Below are positions 32,606-41,008 of a stretch of 64,000 bases of DNA, one piece after another (within the stretch, counting starts at the first letter, position 1; each line of letters opens with the position of its first letter). Source of the DNA: Streptomyces sp. H27-C3 (GTDB lineage Bacteria > Actinomycetota > Actinomycetes > Streptomycetales > Streptomycetaceae). The notes beneath the pieces are model-generated. The model saw only the letters and a list, made by a program, of their open reading frames with translations. It was not told where the DNA came from and ran no database searches. Where the stretch lies: the NCBI RefSeq assembly GCF_030063415.1, contig NZ_JASITA010000022.1:59235-123234 (forward strand). Direction: 5' to 3'. The translations under genes were made by a program, and so were the position numbers.

Positions 32606-34048
32606 CTATTCTCCCGCGCCGTGATCCGTGCCCCGCGCCGGGGCCAGGGTGACCATGATCTCGTCGGCGGCCCGCGTGCCGCTCGCGACACAGGCGGGGA
32701 TGCCGACTCCGTCGTACGCCGCCCCGCAGACCCGCAGTCCGGGAAGCTTCGCCACCTCTCCACGCACGCGTGCGGTGCGGGCGAGGTGCCCGACGGGGTA
32801 CTGCGGAAGGCCGCCGATCCAGCGGGTGACCTCGGTGGCCACCGGCCGGGCCGCGAGCCCGGTCGCCGCGCCGAGATCGCGCATCGACACACCGATGAGC
32901 TCGGCGTCCTCGCGGTGCAGGTGATCCTCCTCGCCGTAGCGCCCGACGGAGGTGCGCAGCAGGAAGAGGTCGGGGGCGCCCGCGTCCACCCAGCCCCACT
33001 TGCGGGTGGAGAAAGTGGCGGCCTTGATCGTGCGCCCGTCGACGGGCGGCACCAGGAAGCCCGACCCCTGCGGCATCCCCGCCATGTCCTCCCGCCGGAA
33101 CGCCATGGTCACCAGGGCCATAGAGGCGTACTCGACGGTCGACAGCTCGGTGGCCGCGGCCGGTGACTCGGCGGCGAGCAGCGCGGAGGCGGCCCAGGCG
33201 GGCGCCGCGAGGACAACGGCGTCCGCCTCGATCAGCAGCGCGTCGGTGCGCACGTGCCAGCCGGTGGCGCTGCGGGTCAGCCCGATCACCGGGGCGTCCA
33301 GGAGGATCTCGCCGCCCCGGGCGCGCACGGCGTCGGCGACGGCGTGCGGCAGCGTGCCCACGCCCCCCTCTATGCCCATGAACACGGGACCTGTCTGCTG
33401 CTTCTCGACGGCTCGTCGCTGAATGTCGCGTACGCCGTCGAGGAGTGAGGCGTACGTCCTGGCCGCCTCGAAGAGCGCCGGTACCGCGGCCCGCATCGAG
33501 GTCCGGTACACATCCCCCGCGTACACCCCGCCGAGCAGCGGCTCCACGAGCCGGTCGACGACTTCGCGGCCGAGGCGGGCCGCGACGTACTCGCCGATCG
33601 CGATGTCCTCGCCGACCTCGGTGCGGGTGAGCTCGTGGTCCTGTGCCATGCGGGCGAGGCCGCTCTCGGAGATGACTCCGCCGAGCACCGCGGGGTCGCC
33701 GGGCACCCCCATGACGTGTCCCTCGGGCATCGGCTGGAGGGTGCCCCGGTTCCACAGGGAGGCGGTGGCGGTGGCGGGCGGCTGAAGCCGGTTGCCGAGC
33801 CCCACCTCGCGCGCGAGATCAACCGCTTCGGGCCGTCGCGCGAGCATCGACTCGGCGCCCAGGTCGACGGCCGCGCCAGCGATCTCTCCCGCCAACAGCT
33901 TGCCGCCGAGCCCATGGGTGGCTTCGAGCAGGGTCACGCGCAGGCCGGCGCCGGTGAGCCGGTGCGCGGCGGCGAGACCGGAGATCCCGCCGCCGATGAC
34001 GACGACATGGCGCGCGTGGGTGTCCACGTGGTGCGAGGAACGCTGCAT
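32606..34048 (-). CDS. hemG: Coproporphyrinogen III/protoporphyrinogen oxidase (HemG/HemY, CgoX)
   Basis: 480 residues. HVVVIGGGISGLAAAHRL is the FAD Rossmann motif, LLEATHGLGGKLL the following acidic strand, EPLLGGVYAGD the family signature, and LRVCGAAYDGVGIPACVASG the C-terminal FAD-binding block. Flavin oxidase that removes six electrons from the porphyrinogen using oxygen; in Actinobacteria this acts on coproporphyrinogen III before ferrochelatase, so HemY/CgoX is the more exact name. Forms an operon with hemQ. Upstream is a 17-bp direct repeat with 22-bp period. ATG at 34048. Confidence 0.92.
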   Translation of the reverse strand: MQRSSHHVDTHARHVVVIGGGISGLAAAHRLTGAGLRVTLLEATHGLGGKLLAGEIAGAAVDLGAESMLARRPEAVDLAREVGLGNRLQPPATATASLWNRGTLQPMPEGHVMGVPGDPAVLGGVISESGLARMAQDHELTRTEVGEDIAIGEYVAARLGREVVDRLVEPLLGGVYAGDVYRTSMRAAVPALFEAARTYASLLDGVRDIQRRAVEKQQTGPVFMGIEGGVGTLPHAVADAVRARGGEILLDAPVIGLTRSATGWHVRTDALLIEADAVVLAAPAWAASALLAAESPAAATELSTVEYASMALVTMAFRREDMAGMPQGSGFLVPPVDGRTIKAATFSTRKWGWVDAGAPDLFLLRTSVGRYGEEDHLHREDAELIGVSMRDLGAATGLAARPVATEVTRWIGGLPQYPVGHLARTARVRGEVAKLPGLRVCGAAYDGVGIPACVASGTRAADEIMVTLAPARGTDHGAGE

Positions 34049-34064
34049 GGGTCCACTCTCTCAA

Positions 34065-34127
34065 ACCCTGAACGAGTCCCGGACAGACCCTGAACGAGTC
34101 CCGAACGTGACCGCTTCGGGACCCGAA
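34065..34127. promoter_or_regulatory. Repeat-rich control region between hemG and the DUF4349 gene
   Basis: accctgaacgagtcccg occurs at 34065-34081 and again at 34087-34103, two helical turns apart. Next to it are CCCGAA (34100-34105) and a near-perfect palindrome TTCGGGACCCGAA (34115-34127). The block lies 17-79 bp before the hemG start and 71-133 bp before the divergent lipoprotein gene. Confidence 0.5.
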
Positions 34128-34197
34128 AGGGGCAACCCGTTCCGATGCCTCCCACGTCGAACCGGCAACATTCATCACCACATTCGGGGGAGCCGAC

Positions 34198-35196
34198 ATG
34201 CGTGCAGTACGTACGCCCAGGCATCGTTCTCTCAAGGTCCTCGCGGCCGCCCTGCTCACCGCCTCGCTGGCGCTCGGCGGATGCGCGGGCGGGGACAGCG
34301 GCGAGGGCACGATGTCGGACAAGGCCGCGACGTCCGAGGAGCGGGGCTACGACGGGAGCGTCGCCGACGGCCCGGATGCGGGGGCCAAGGCCCCGGACAA
34401 CGGGAACGCGGCGGGGTCCGGCAAGCCCGCCGACCGGGCGGGGCAGCAGAAACTCCCGCGCGCCGCGACCCACATCGTGCGCACCGCTTCGCTCGACGTA
34501 CAGGTGGACAGCGCCCCCAAGGCGCTCGCCGAGGCCCGTTCCGCGGCCGAGAGGGCGGGCGGCATCGTCGGGAACGAGAGCACCGAACGGACCGATGACG
34601 ACCATGTCTTCTCGCGCGTGGTCCTGCGGGTCCCGCAGGACGCGTACGACGCCGTGCTCAAGGAGCTGGCGGGCACCGGAAAGCTGCTCAGCCGCAAGGC
34701 CGAGGCCAAGGACGTCACGGGTGAGGTGGTGGACGTCGAGAGCCGCGTCAAGTCGCAGCGGACCAGCATCGCGCGCATCCGCGTGATAATGGACAGGGCG
34801 ACGAAGATCAGCGATCTGGTCACGACCGAGAGCGAGTTGACCACGCGTCAGGCGGACCTTGAGGCGCTGCTCGCCCAGCAGGAGTCGCTGAAGGACCGCA
34901 CGACCATGGCGACGATCACCCTCGAACTCTCCGAGACCGAGCCGAAGAAGGACCCCAAGGACGACGACCCCGGTTTCCTGGACGCGCTCGGCGGCGGCTG
35001 GGACGCGTTCATCACGACCCTGAAGTGGGTCGCCATGGCGCTCGGCGCGGTCGCTCCGTTCGCCGCCGCGCTCGCCGTGCTCCATGTGCTGTGGCGACTG
35101 CTGCGCGACCGGCTGCCGCGGCGGCGGACGCCGGTCCCCGCTGCCGTGACGGCCACTCCGGTCGGGCCGCCCGCCGGGGAGAAGCCGCAGGAGTGA
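34198..35196 (+). CDS. DUF4349 domain lipoprotein
   Basis: 332 residues. The first 25 residues are a lipoprotein signal with lipobox LALGGC. After a Gly/Asp-rich spacer, RAATHIVRTASLDVQVDSAP begins the DUF4349 domain, which includes a coiled coil (VDVESRVKSQRTSIARIRVI and ESELTTRQADLEALLAQQES) before a transmembrane helix near residues 275-300 (WVAMALGAVAPFAAALAVLHVL) and a basic tail. The same layout occurs in many Gram-positive envelope proteins; function unknown. Good Shine-Dalgarno GGGGGAG before the ATG at 34198. The flavoprotein gene follows 38 bp downstream. Confidence 0.82.
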   Translation: MRAVRTPRHRSLKVLAAALLTASLALGGCAGGDSGEGTMSDKAATSEERGYDGSVADGPDAGAKAPDNGNAAGSGKPADRAGQQKLPRAATHIVRTASLDVQVDSAPKALAEARSAAERAGGIVGNESTERTDDDHVFSRVVLRVPQDAYDAVLKELAGTGKLLSRKAEAKDVTGEVVDVESRVKSQRTSIARIRVIMDRATKISDLVTTESELTTRQADLEALLAQQESLKDRTTMATITLELSETEPKKDPKDDDPGFLDALGGGWDAFITTLKWVAMALGAVAPFAAALAVLHVLWRLLRDRLPRRRTPVPAAVTATPVGPPAGEKPQE

Positions 35197-35234
35197 GACT
35201 GTTCTCAGGTTTCACACACTGAGGAGGACACGCG

Positions 35235-36614
35235 ATGGCGGCGGAGCGACTGGTGGTCATCGGGGGCGATGCGGCGGGCATGTCCGCCGCATCGCAGGCC
35301 CGCCGGCTCAAGGGCCCGGGCGAGCTGGAGATCGTCGCTTTCGAGCGCGGCCACTTCACCTCGTACTCGGCGTGCGGCATCCCGTACTGGGTGGGCGGCG
35401 AAGTGGCGGGCCCCGACGCCCTGATCGCCCGTACGCCCGAGGAGCACCGCGAGCGCGACATCGATCTGCGGGTCAGGACCGAGGTCACCGAGATCGACGT
35501 CGCCGGGCAGCGGGTCCGCTCCCGCGATGTCGAATCGGGCGCTGAGTCCTGGACCGGCTTCGACAAGCTGATCGTGGCGACGGGCGCCCGCCCGGTCCGG
35601 CCGTCACTGCCCGGCATCGACGCGCCCGGGGTGCACGGCGTACAGACCCTGGACGACGGCCAGGCGCTCATCGACACCCTGGAGAAGACGAAGGGCCGGC
35701 GGGCGGTGGTCGTCGGCGCCGGTTACATCGGTGTCGAGATGGCCGAGGCGCTGGTCCGGCGGGGCTACGACGTGACGGTACTCAACCGCGGCGAGCAGCC
35801 GATGACGACCCTCGACCCGGACATGGGCCGCCTGGTGCACGACGCGATGAACGGCATGGGCATCACCACCGTCTCGGGCGCCGAGGTCACCGAGGTCCTC
35901 ACCGGCGACGACGGCCGGGTCACGGCGGTCGCGACCAAGGACGCGCGGTATCCGGCCGACGTCGTGGTCCTTGGCATCGGTGTCGAGCCGGAGACCGCCC
36001 TGGCCCGCGCCGCGGGGCTGCCGCTCGGCGGATCCGGGGGGCTGGTCACCGATCTGTCGATGCGGGTGCGGGGCCACGACAACATCTGGGCGGGCGGCGA
36101 CTGTGTGGAGGTCCTGGACCTGGTCTCGGGCCGACTGCGCCATATCGCGCTCGGCACCCACGCGAACAAGCACGGCCAGGTCATCGGGTCGAACGCGGGC
36201 GGCGGTTACGCCACGTTCCCCGGGGTCGTGGGCACGGCGGTCAGCAAGGTCTGCGACCTGGAGATCGCCCGTACCGGGCTGCGCGAGAAGGACGCGCGGG
36301 CCGAGGGCCTGCAGTTCGTGACGGTGACCATCGAGTCGACGAGCCGCGCCGGTTACTACCCGGACGCGTCGATGATGACGGTGAAGATGACGGCGGAGAA
36401 GCGTACGGGGCGGCTGCTCGGCGTGCAGATCGTCGGCAGGGAGGGTGCGGCGAAGCGGGTGGACGTGGCGGCGGTCGCGCTCACCGCGCGGATGACGGTG
36501 GACCAGATGACGGCGCTGGACCTCGGGTACGCGCCGCCGTTCTCCCCGGTCTGGGACCCGGTTCTGGTGGCGGCGCGCAAGGCGGTGACCGCGGTGCGGA
36601 AGACGGGGGCGTAG
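35235..36614 (+). CDS. FAD-dependent oxidoreductase, CoA-disulfide reductase/NADH oxidase-like
   Basis: 459 residues. LVVIGGDAAGMSAASQARRL binds FAD, SACGIPYWVGG holds the single redox Cys (about residue 45) that marks the CoA-disulfide reductase/NADH oxidase group, VVVGAGYIGVEMAEAL is the NAD(P)H motif, and DNIWAGGDCVEV is the second FAD block. A C-terminal dimerisation domain with GYAPPFSPVWDPV is present. Probable reaction: reduction of a low-molecular-weight or CoA disulfide, or of oxygen, by NAD(P)H. Good GAGGAGG before ATG at 35235. Convergent with hemE, 15 bp apart. Confidence 0.85.
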   Translation: MAAERLVVIGGDAAGMSAASQARRLKGPGELEIVAFERGHFTSYSACGIPYWVGGEVAGPDALIARTPEEHRERDIDLRVRTEVTEIDVAGQRVRSRDVESGAESWTGFDKLIVATGARPVRPSLPGIDAPGVHGVQTLDDGQALIDTLEKTKGRRAVVVGAGYIGVEMAEALVRRGYDVTVLNRGEQPMTTLDPDMGRLVHDAMNGMGITTVSGAEVTEVLTGDDGRVTAVATKDARYPADVVVLGIGVEPETALARAAGLPLGGSGGLVTDLSMRVRGHDNIWAGGDCVEVLDLVSGRLRHIALGTHANKHGQVIGSNAGGGYATFPGVVGTAVSKVCDLEIARTGLREKDARAEGLQFVTVTIESTSRAGYYPDASMMTVKMTAEKRTGRLLGVQIVGREGAAKRVDVAAVALTARMTVDQMTALDLGYAPPFSPVWDPVLVAARKAVTAVRKTGA

Positions 36615-36628
36615 GGGGCCGCCCGCCG

Positions 36629-37735
36629 CTACCGTGCCGTCTGCTCGTGGACGTCCTCGACGAGGCGGGTCAGCGCGTCCGGGTCCGTCGTCGGCAGCAC
36701 CCCGTGGCCGAGGTTGAAGATGTGCCCGTCGAGCCCCGCCGCCGCGTCCAGCACCTCGCGGGTCTTGGTCCTGACCGCCTCGGTCGTGGAGAAGAGGACG
36801 GCCGGGTCGAGGTTGCCCTGCAGCGCCTTACCGGGGCCGACCCGGCGTACCGCCTCGTCCATCGGGACGCGCCAGTCGACGCCCATGACGTCCGCGCCGG
36901 CCTCACCCATCAGGCCGAGCAGCTCGCCCGTGCCGACGCCGAAGTGGATGCGCGGGACGCCGTACCCGGCGACCGCGTCGAAGACCTTGACCGAGGCGGG
37001 CATCACCGAGCGCCGGTAGTCCGCGGGCGAGAGCGCGCCGACCCAGGAGTCGAAGAGCTGCACGGCGGACGCGCCGGCCTCGATCTGCACCTTCAGGAAC
37101 GCCGAGGTGATCTCCGCGAGCCGGTCGAGCAGATCGGCCCACAGCTGCGGGTCGCCGTACATCAGGGCCTTGGTGTGCTCGTGGTTGCGGGAGGGCCCGC
37201 CCTCCACGAGGTAACTCGCCAGAGTGAACGGCGCGCCCGCGAATCCGATGAGCGGAGTGGACCCGAGCTCCCCCGTGAGGATGCCGATCGCCTCGGTCAC
37301 ATACGCGACGTCGTCCGGCGTGAGGTCGCGCAGCTGTGCGAGATCGGCGCGGCCGCGGATCGGCTGGGCGACGACCGGACCGACGCCCGGCTTGATGTCC
37401 AGGTCGATCCCGATGGCCTTGAGCGGCACCACGATGTCGCTGAAGTAGATCGCCGCGTCGACCTTGTGACGTCGTACGGGCTGCATGGTGATCTCGGCGA
37501 CCAGGTCGGGCCGCATGCACGAGTCGAGCATCGCGGTGCCCTCGCGCACCTTCAGGTATTCCGGAAGTGAGCGCCCCGCCTGCCGCATGAACCACACCGG
37601 CGTGTGCGGCACGGGCTCGCGCCTGCATGCCTTGAGGAAGGTGGAGTCGTACGTCTGGCTCTGCGGTCGGCCCGAGGGTGGGGTCTCCCCTGCTCGAAGG
37701 AACTTGAGAGTTTGGGGAAGGTCGTTGGCACTCAC
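36629..37735 (-). CDS. hemE: Uroporphyrinogen decarboxylase with an extended N-terminus
   Basis: About 368 residues. HTPVWFMRQAGRSLPEY is the family signature with the active-site Arg, AAIYFSDIVVPLKAIG carries the key Asp, GFAGAPFTLASYLVEGG and FNLGHGVLP are further conserved blocks. It removes four carboxyls from uroporphyrinogen III in the haem pathway. GTG at 37735 (VSAND) is chosen because relatives begin this way. Between VSAND and QTYDS about 22 residues (LPQTLKFLRAGETPP and SGRPQ) are added and correspond to an inserted repeat-like DNA segment. No clear Shine-Dalgarno precedes the GTG. Opposite to the DUF3000 gene. Confidence 0.93.
   Translation of the reverse strand: MSANDLPQTLKFLRAGETPPSGRPQSQTYDSTFLKACRREPVPHTPVWFMRQAGRSLPEYLKVREGTAMLDSCMRPDLVAEITMQPVRRHKVDAAIYFSDIVVPLKAIGIDLDIKPGVGPVVAQPIRGRADLAQLRDLTPDDVAYVTEAIGILTGELGSTPLIGFAGAPFTLASYLVEGGPSRNHEHTKALMYGDPQLWADLLDRLAEITSAFLKVQIEAGASAVQLFDSWVGALSPADYRRSVMPASVKVFDAVAGYGVPRIHFGVGTGELLGLMGEAGADVMGVDWRVPMDEAVRRVGPGKALQGNLDPAVLFSTTEAVRTKTREVLDAAAGLDGHIFNLGHGVLPTTDPDALTRLVEDVHEQTAR
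37676..37722. repeat. Dispersed Streptomyces repeat-like segment inside the 5' end of hemE
   Basis: The segment contains ctcccctgctcgaag and cttgagagtttgggga, which together resemble, from memory, a small repeat scattered between Streptomyces genes (gggacccccgctcgag... and ...gagagttggggga types). It adopts inverted-repeat symmetry around CTCGAAGGAACTTGAG and lies in frame in hemE, adding about 15 codons. Identity with the dispersed family needs a genome search. Confidence 0.5.
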
Positions 37736-37813
37736 GCCCAGAATCTTCGCATGCGCGCCGAAGCCGCTGTCCCGGGCAGGGTGTCTGTCCCTGCGCGAAG
37801 CCCCCGTTCCGCC

Positions 37814-37819
37814 TACTCT
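37814..37819 (+). promoter_or_regulatory. -10 element (TACTCT) for a leaderless DUF3000 transcript
   Basis: TACTCT lies 7 nt before the ATG at 37827, a spacing expected when transcription starts at or next to the start codon; no Shine-Dalgarno is present. Confidence 0.4.
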
Positions 37820-37826
37820 TCCCCGC

Positions 37827-38504
37827 ATGGCTCCGGCTCAGGGACGACTTTCGGATGATGCTGACGACACCGGTGGCACAGAGGACAACTCCGCCCCGCC
37901 CGCGTTCCGTCAGGCGGTCGACGCCCTGCGCACAGCGCGGCTGCGCCCAGGGGTCGAGGTCGATCCGACCCGGCCGCCCAAACGACTCGCGCCGTACGCG
38001 TATGCCCTGGAGGCAGCGGTCGTCGACGGCGAGGACGATCTGGCGGACGGCAGACTCGTGCTGCTGCACGACCCCGCGGGGCACGACGCCTGGCAGGGAA
38101 CGTTCCGGCTGGTGACGCTCGTACGGGCGGAACTGGAGCCGGAGATGGCGGCCGACCCGCTGCTGCCCGAGGTGTGCTGGTCCTGGCTGACCGGCGCCCT
38201 GGAGACGCGCGGCCTGTCGTACGGGGAGGCCAGCGGCACCGTCACCCGGGCCGGGTCGCACTACTTCGGCGGGCTGGCTGACCGGCGCCCCGCGACACAG
38301 ATCGAGATCCGTGCGTCGTGGACCCCGCGCGAGGGCCGAGGCGGAGTGCCGGACACCGCGGCACATCTGGCGGCCTGGTGCGATCTGCTGTGCCAGCTCG
38401 CGGGGCTGCCGCCCGCGCCCGTCGGCGAACCTGGTTCCGGTTCGGTGGACGCGGGTGCGGGCGTGGTGTCGCTGCCGCAGCGGCGCGGGCCCCAGACCTC
38501 GTAG
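37827..38504 (+). CDS. DUF3000 domain protein
   Basis: About 225 residues. PPAFRQAVDALRTARLRPGVEV and LAPYAYALEAAV followed by GRLVLLHDPAGHDAWQGTFRLV match the actinobacteria-specific DUF3000 family of unknown function; WSWLTGALETRGLSY and AAHLAAWCDLLCQLAGLPP complete it. No membrane segment or signal. It stands divergent from hemE and just before the orphan response regulator, an order I recall from other Streptomyces. A -10-like box 7 nt before the ATG suggests leaderless translation. Confidence 0.78.
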   Translation: MAPAQGRLSDDADDTGGTEDNSAPPAFRQAVDALRTARLRPGVEVDPTRPPKRLAPYAYALEAAVVDGEDDLADGRLVLLHDPAGHDAWQGTFRLVTLVRAELEPEMAADPLLPEVCWSWLTGALETRGLSYGEASGTVTRAGSHYFGGLADRRPATQIEIRASWTPREGRGGVPDTAAHLAAWCDLLCQLAGLPPAPVGEPGSGSVDAGAGVVSLPQRRGPQTS

Positions 38505-38514
38505 GAATGTGCCG

Positions 38515-38539
38515 GGGCGCGCCTTCGGGCGCGCCCTTT
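38515..38539 (+). terminator. Rho-independent-like hairpin after the DUF3000 gene
   Basis: GGGCGCGCC and GGCGCGCCC form a 9-bp stem closed by a TTCG loop, followed by TTT. It starts 11 bp after the DUF3000 stop. Confidence 0.65.
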
Positions 38540-38757
38540 CGTGCGTCCGGAGCGCTCCCGCCGCGTTCCCATCGCCCTCCTATTTCTTCACATGATCGAT
38601 CGCGTGTCTGAATTGCCCGAATTGTTACTCACTAAATCGTGATCTTCCCCTAAAGGAGAGCGGCACTGCTGCCGAAGAGGTCATTGACCCTTCCAGCACG
38701 GTTCGCCCCGGCTTCATCCCCGAGCCGGTCCGTCCGCCACTCCCCCCAGGAGGCCTG

Positions 38758-39420
38758 GTGTCCGTTCTCCTCGAGCAGCCCGCAAGCCTGGTCGCCTACC
38801 GCCCGAACAAGCCGACGGCCATGGTCGTCGTAGCCGACCCGCGCGTCCGCTCCACCGTCACCCGCCACCTGTGGGCCCTTGGAGTGCGCGACGTCATCGA
38901 GGCTTCGTCCATCGCGGAGGCACGCCCTCGCATCGGCAACCCGCGCGACATCTGTGTCGCCGATGTCCACCTGCCCGACGGTTCCGGGCTGACCCTGCTG
39001 TCCGAGACCCGTGCGGCGGGCTGGCCCAACGGCCTCGCCCTCTCCGCCGCCGACGACATCGGCGCCGTACGCAACGCCCTCGCGGGCGGCGTGAAGGGCT
39101 ATGTCGTCACCGGCACCCGCACGAACATCGGGCATCCCAACCGCCCCGGCGCCGCCCCCATCGGCGCCGCGGCAGCACGAATGCACCGCCGCCCCCCGGG
39201 GTCCCCGAGCCACCCGGGCGGCTACCGCGAGCTCTCCGGCCGTGAGGTCGAGGTGCTGCGGCTGGTCGCGGAAGGCCAGTCCAACAAGGCCATCGGCGTC
39301 TCGATGGGACTGTCCGCCCTGACCGTCAAGAGCCACCTCGCCCGCATCGCGCGCAAGCTCGGCACGGGTGACCGCGCCGGCATGGTCGCGGTGGCTCTGC
39401 GCACCGGAATCATCCACTGA
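38758..39420 (+). CDS. Orphan LuxR-type response regulator
   Basis: 220 residues. The receiver-like half has AMVVVADPRVRSTVT, the probable phospho-Asp in VADVHLPDGSG, Ser in LALSAADD and Lys in GVKGYVV. The usual acidic pair at the N-terminal strand is reduced to one Asp (ADP), so the domain may respond weakly or by another route. After an unusual Pro/His-rich linker (RMHRRPPGSPSHPGG) comes a standard LuxR helix-turn-helix: LSGREVEVLRLVAEGQSNKAI and LTVKSHLARIARKLGTGD. No kinase gene is next to it. GTG at 38758 has AGGAGG with good spacing. The start lies 254 bp after the DUF3000 gene. Confidence 0.82.
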   Translation: MSVLLEQPASLVAYRPNKPTAMVVVADPRVRSTVTRHLWALGVRDVIEASSIAEARPRIGNPRDICVADVHLPDGSGLTLLSETRAAGWPNGLALSAADDIGAVRNALAGGVKGYVVTGTRTNIGHPNRPGAAPIGAAAARMHRRPPGSPSHPGGYRELSGREVEVLRLVAEGQSNKAIGVSMGLSALTVKSHLARIARKLGTGDRAGMVAVALRTGIIH

Positions 39421-39437
39421 CCGGTTCGCAACCCTCC

Positions 39438-39473
39438 AGCGCCCGCCGACGGAACGTTCCGTCGGCGGGCGCT
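39438..39473. terminator. 36-bp perfect palindrome after the response regulator gene
   Basis: An 18-bp arm (AGCGCCCGCCGACGGAAC) is followed without spacing by its exact complement. It begins 18 bp after the stop and no T-run follows; the most likely role is transcription termination or mRNA end protection. Confidence 0.6.
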
Positions 39474-39486
39474 GTCCATACACAGA

Positions 39487-39492
39487 TACCCT
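39487..39492 (+). promoter_or_regulatory. -10 element (TACCCT) for leaderless rnd transcript
   Basis: TACCCT ends 6 nt before the GTG at 39499 and no Shine-Dalgarno exists, so the transcript probably begins at the start codon. Confidence 0.35.
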
Positions 39493-39498
39493 TTACAC

Positions 39499-40800
39499 GT
39501 GACCGACGCCCAAGAGACGACCGCAGCAGAGCCAGACCTGCGAACCCCCGGGGACGAGCGACGGCTGCCGCCGCCGTCGCAGGCCCCGGTCGACGTCGAA
39601 CCGGCGCCGATTCCCCTGCTGGAGCCGCGCGAGGGCATTCCCCCCGTGGTGACCACCGCCGAAGCACTGGCCGAAGTGGTCGCGGCGTTCGCCGCGGGCA
39701 CCGGACCCGTCGCCGTCGACGCGGAGCGCGCGTCCGGCTACCGCTACGGCCAGCGGGCCTATCTCGTACAGCTGCGCCGTGAAGGCGCGGGCAGCGCGCT
39801 CATCGATCCGGTCGGCTGCCCCGACCTCTCCACCCTCGGCGACGCCCTCGCCGACACCGAGTGGATCCTCCACGCGGCCACCCAGGATCTCCCGTGCCTG
39901 CGTGAAATAGGCATGGCCCCTTCCCGGCTGTTCGACACCGAACTCGCCGGCCGGCTCGCGGGCTTCCCGCGCGTGGGTCTGGGCGCGATGGTCGAGTCCG
40001 TCCTCGGATACGCCCTGGAGAAGGGCCACTCCGCGGTCGACTGGTCCACCCGCCCGCTTCCCGAGCCCTGGCTGCGCTATGCGGCGCTCGATGTCGAGCT
40101 CCTCGTCGACCTGCGGGACGCCCTGGAGAAGGAGCTCGACCGGCAGGGCAAGCTGGACTGGGCCCACCAGGAGTTCGACGCGATCGCGTCGGCCCCGCCC
40201 GCGCCGCCGCGCAAGGACCCCTGGCGGCGCACCTCGGGGATGCACAAGGTGCGGCGCCGTCGGCAGATGGCGATCGTGCGCGAGCTGTGGAACGCCCGGG
40301 ACGAGATCGCTCAGCGCCGCGACGTGTCGCCGGGCAAGGTCTTGAGCGACACCGCGATCGTCGAGGCCGCCCTCGCGGTGCCGCTGGACACCCGGACCCT
40401 GGCCGCGCTGCCCGGCTTCGGCCACCGCATGGGCCGTCGGCAGCTCGACCAGTGGCAGGCCGTGGTCGACGGCGCCAGGGCGCTGCCCGACCTGGAGCTC
40501 CCGCAGCCGGGACAGGCCATGACGGGTCCGCCCCCGCCGCGTTCCTGGGCGGACAAGGACCCGGCCGCCGCGGCCCGCCTCTCGGCGGCGCGGGCGGCGG
40601 TCACGGCCCTCGCCGAGGAGCTGAACATGCCGCAGGAGAATCTGATCACCCCGGACACGGTGCGCCGCGTGTGCTGGGAGCCGCCGGCGGACCCGTCGCC
40701 GGAAGCGGTGGCGGCCTCCCTGGCTACGTACGGCGCACGACAGTGGCAGATCGACCTGGTCACGCCGCTGCTGACGACGGCGCTCGCCGCCGCCGCCTGA
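39499..40800 (+). CDS. rnd: Ribonuclease D-like 3'-5' exonuclease with HRDC domain
   Basis: 433 residues. PVAVDAERASGYRYGQRAYL is Exo I (DxE), ILHAATQDLPCL is Exo II with Asp, and YAALDVELLVDLRDAL is Exo III (YxxxD), so the DEDDy active site is complete. An HRDC domain follows (RRRRQMAIVRELWNARDEIA), then a second helical domain. RNase D trims the 3' ends of tRNAs and other structured RNAs. Probably leaderless: GTG at 39499 is preceded at 6 nt by TACCCT. A strong terminator lies 30 bp after the stop. Cytosolic. Confidence 0.9.
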   Translation: MTDAQETTAAEPDLRTPGDERRLPPPSQAPVDVEPAPIPLLEPREGIPPVVTTAEALAEVVAAFAAGTGPVAVDAERASGYRYGQRAYLVQLRREGAGSALIDPVGCPDLSTLGDALADTEWILHAATQDLPCLREIGMAPSRLFDTELAGRLAGFPRVGLGAMVESVLGYALEKGHSAVDWSTRPLPEPWLRYAALDVELLVDLRDALEKELDRQGKLDWAHQEFDAIASAPPAPPRKDPWRRTSGMHKVRRRRQMAIVRELWNARDEIAQRRDVSPGKVLSDTAIVEAALAVPLDTRTLAALPGFGHRMGRRQLDQWQAVVDGARALPDLELPQPGQAMTGPPPPRSWADKDPAAAARLSAARAAVTALAEELNMPQENLITPDTVRRVCWEPPADPSPEAVAASLATYGARQWQIDLVTPLLTTALAAAA

Positions 40801-40830
40801 CCGCGCCCGCCGCGCGCCGGCCTCTGCTAG

Positions 40831-40870
40831 CCCCGCGGGCCGCCTCCTTCGAGGCGGCCCGCGGGGTTTT
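40831..40870 (+). terminator. Rho-independent terminator after rnd
   Basis: CCCCGCGGGCCGCCTC (40831-40846) pairs perfectly with 40851-40866 around a 4-nt loop and is followed by TTTT, 30 bp after the rnd stop. Confidence 0.85.
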
Positions 40871-41008
40871 CCGTGTGTGACGTTCGACGCTCCCGCCGTG
40901 GGGGGTGGGCAGCTTGGTTACCCGCAAGTAGCATGGCGGTACGCAGCACGCCTTCGCGGCGTGCCGTGCGTGCAGCAGTGCCACCCCGTTCCCTGGAGGA
41001 GAGCCATC

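Noticed and set aside
39438..39473. The perfect 36-bp palindrome after the response regulator as a protein binding site
   Set aside because: It lies directly behind a stop codon and has the form of the other terminators in this window, so termination is the simpler reading.
40918..40930. TTACCCGCAAGTA upstream of fadA as an operator for a fatty acid regulator
   Set aside because: Only 8 of 12 positions of its core are symmetric and I know no confirmed consensus to compare it with.
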